Shown here in pieces: positions 62,943-64,000 of a stretch of 64,000 nucleotides of DNA (the stretch's first letter is position 1; each line of letters starts with the position of its first letter). Both the position numbers and the translations under genes were made by a program. Below the pieces are notes generated by a model that was not told the DNA's origin, ran no database searches, and worked only from the letters and a program-made list of their open reading frames with translations. Source of the stretch: Corallococcus macrosporus DSM 14697 (GTDB lineage: Bacteria > Myxococcota > Myxococcia > Myxococcales > Myxococcaceae); the NCBI RefSeq assembly GCF_002305895.1, contig NZ_CP022203.1, positions 8,280,001-8,344,000 on the forward strand. Reading direction: 5' to 3'.

Positions 62943-64000
62943 ACGCCGCCTCCTGTCTGGATGCGGCACAGCACCACGTTGTGCTCCAGGTGATACAGCA
63001 CCAACTCACCTTCCGTCGTCAGCCACGCGAGCACAGGCACCGCATGACTGGCTTCGGCGTGGACCACGTCCGCGGCGGCCACCACCAGCTTCGACTGATG
63101 ATGCGCGCCCATGCTCCAGAAGCTCCGCTGGTCTGGTTCGAGCGCCAGCAGCCCCGCCAGCCCTTCCGGCCCCGGAAAGGCCCCGACGCCCACGGCCCGA
63201 AAGCCGGGCGGCAACGTCACGACCTCCACCGCCTTCCGATGGTGCAGGCCCCACACACCTGGCTCGTTGTTCACGGCAATCAACCCGGCGTCCGAATGGC
63301 CCGGGTGGTGCGACGCACCGAACCAGACGGTGCCGATTCGCGAGTCCTCCAGCGGCACCTGGCTCACCTCATTGGGGCTCACGATGCCCAGCCGTACGCC
63401 GCTCCCGGGCCCCACCTGGCCATCGCGCGTGACGACCATGTTGACGCCCCTGACATGAGCAGCGGTCATGACGTCTCGTGCCACCAGCGCGGAGACCACG
63501 CGGCGCGTGGCCGGGTCCTCCTCGAAGCAGTAGAGGTTGTCATCCAGTCCCACGAGGAGCACGCACTCCCGGTTGAGGGCATTGAGGTAGGTCGTCAGCC
63601 TCCCCAGCCGCTGCCCCGCCTCGGGAACCGGCGGGTGCGACTGCGTGTCGCGCAGGCCCCAGGGAAAGACCGCGCGCGGGTGGTAGATGATGCGGTGTTG
63701 CAGTTGTCCCCGAAAGACGTAGTCACCCGCCTTCTTCGCCAGCACGAGCAGGCCGCCCTGACGCCGCCACCCCGCGCCCAGGAAGGTCTCACCGCGCTGC
63801 GGTCTCACTCGCTGGGGCCGCGCCACGGTGGCCCGAGGGGAGTTGGGCAGCGCCATGGCGCCCACGCTTCCATCCGAATAGAAGAGCAGCAGCCGGCGGC
63901 CATCCGCGGAAAAAGCAAACCGCGACACCCGCGTGCTCTGCGTCGTCTTCACGGGCGCGGCGACGCGGGCACGGAACGGGTCTCTCAACAACCGCACGCT
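62939..64000 (-). CDS. Beta-propeller protein of the same system (5' end beyond the window)
   Basis: At least 352 residues. Repeated strands (SRFAFSADGRRLLLFYSDGS, NRECVLLVGLDDNLYCFEED, SKLVVAAADVVHAEASHAVP) show a propeller fold. The frame stays open to the window edge, so the true start is unknown; the GTG at 63997 may not be it. It overlaps the following gene by four bases. With that gene it forms the 3' part of an operon probably containing an AAA+ ATPase and a vWA protein. Without the upstream genes this is inference. Confidence 0.75.
   Translation of the reverse strand, partial: SVRLLRDPFRARVAAPVKTTQSTRVSRFAFSADGRRLLLFYSDGSVGAMALPNSPRATVARPQRVRPQRGETFLGAGWRRQGGLLVLAKKAGDYVFRGQLQHRIIYHPRAVFPWGLRDTQSHPPVPEAGQRLGRLTTYLNALNRECVLLVGLDDNLYCFEEDPATRRVVSALVARDVMTAAHVRGVNMVVTRDGQVGPGSGVRLGIVSPNEVSQVPLEDSRIGTVWFGASHHPGHSDAGLIAVNNEPGVWGLHHRKAVEVVTLPPGFRAVGVGAFPGPEGLAGLLALEPDQRSFWSMGAHHQSKLVVAAADVVHAEASHAVPVLAWLTTEGELVLYHLEHNVVLCRIQTGGGV

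Overview
This window is high-GC DNA with nearly back-to-back coding and many GTG/TTG starts. It comes from a predatory myxobacterium, most likely Cystobacterineae (Myxococcus, Corallococcus or a relative). The pointers are families restricted to or expanded in myxobacteria (TIGR02265, TIGR02269/SitA6, double-CXXCG/SitI6, TIGR02270), lipoproteins with PDAGT or NGLST tandem repeats, and an exceptional density of signalling genes: eight histidine kinases including CheA, and five response regulators. No rRNA, tRNA or CRISPR array was found.

Layout. 1-5 kb: a chemosensory operon on the minus strand (CheY-like, CheA, CheW running off the left edge) and a receiver-PAS kinase. 5.5-11.4 kb: a Fur-family regulator, a single-domain receiver, a small secreted protein, a PDAGT-linker lipoprotein, a PAS kinase and a YkuE-like phosphoesterase. 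11.5-13.4 kb: three small lipoproteins, the first with a complete JAMM metallopeptidase motif, then a DoxX protein. 13.6-17.8 kb: an outer-membrane protein, a lipoprotein and a RegB/RegA redox two-component pair in one operon, then a LURP-one-related protein. 18.0-20.0 kb: a dihaem c-type cytochrome matching the RoxA/RoxB rubber oxygenases. 33.2-21.8 kb (minus strand): a nine-gene fatty-acid-type catabolic operon (enoyl-CoA hydratase, TetR regulator, SDR, acyl-CoA ligase, two acyl-CoA dehydrogenases, thiolase, FadJ-like enzyme, aldehyde dehydrogenase). Its promoter has a consensus -35 box overlapped by a dyad.

33.5-36.6 kb: a small secreted protein, a SitA6/SitI6-type lipoprotein toxin and immunity pair, and an NGLST-repeat lipoprotein. 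36.7-43.6 kb: two paralogous kinases, one interrupted by a one-base deficit in a G7 tract, and a TonB-dependent receptor with a TonB C-terminal domain fused to its N-terminus. 44-49.5 kb: a type VI secretion cargo module (TIGR02270, DUF2169, a ketosynthase-like protein without the active-site Cys, a DUF4150 PAAR-like effector with a deaminase-like tail, and a SUKH-like immunity protein). An IS4-like transposase remnant follows. 50-59.9 kb: an XRE regulator, a TIGR02265 protein, a lipoprotein, two large kinases and two receivers. 60-64 kb: two overlapping beta-propeller genes resembling the bpX parts of MoxR-vWA-propeller ternary systems, running off the right edge.

Three themes stand out: environmental and redox sensing, contact-dependent competition (an outer-membrane-exchange toxin, a T6SS effector and a possible JAMM lipoprotein toxin), and catabolism of hydrophobic substrates. 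The rubber-oxygenase-like cytochrome lies beside an aldehyde dehydrogenase and beta-oxidation operon, which suggests, but does not prove, use of polyisoprenoid cleavage products.
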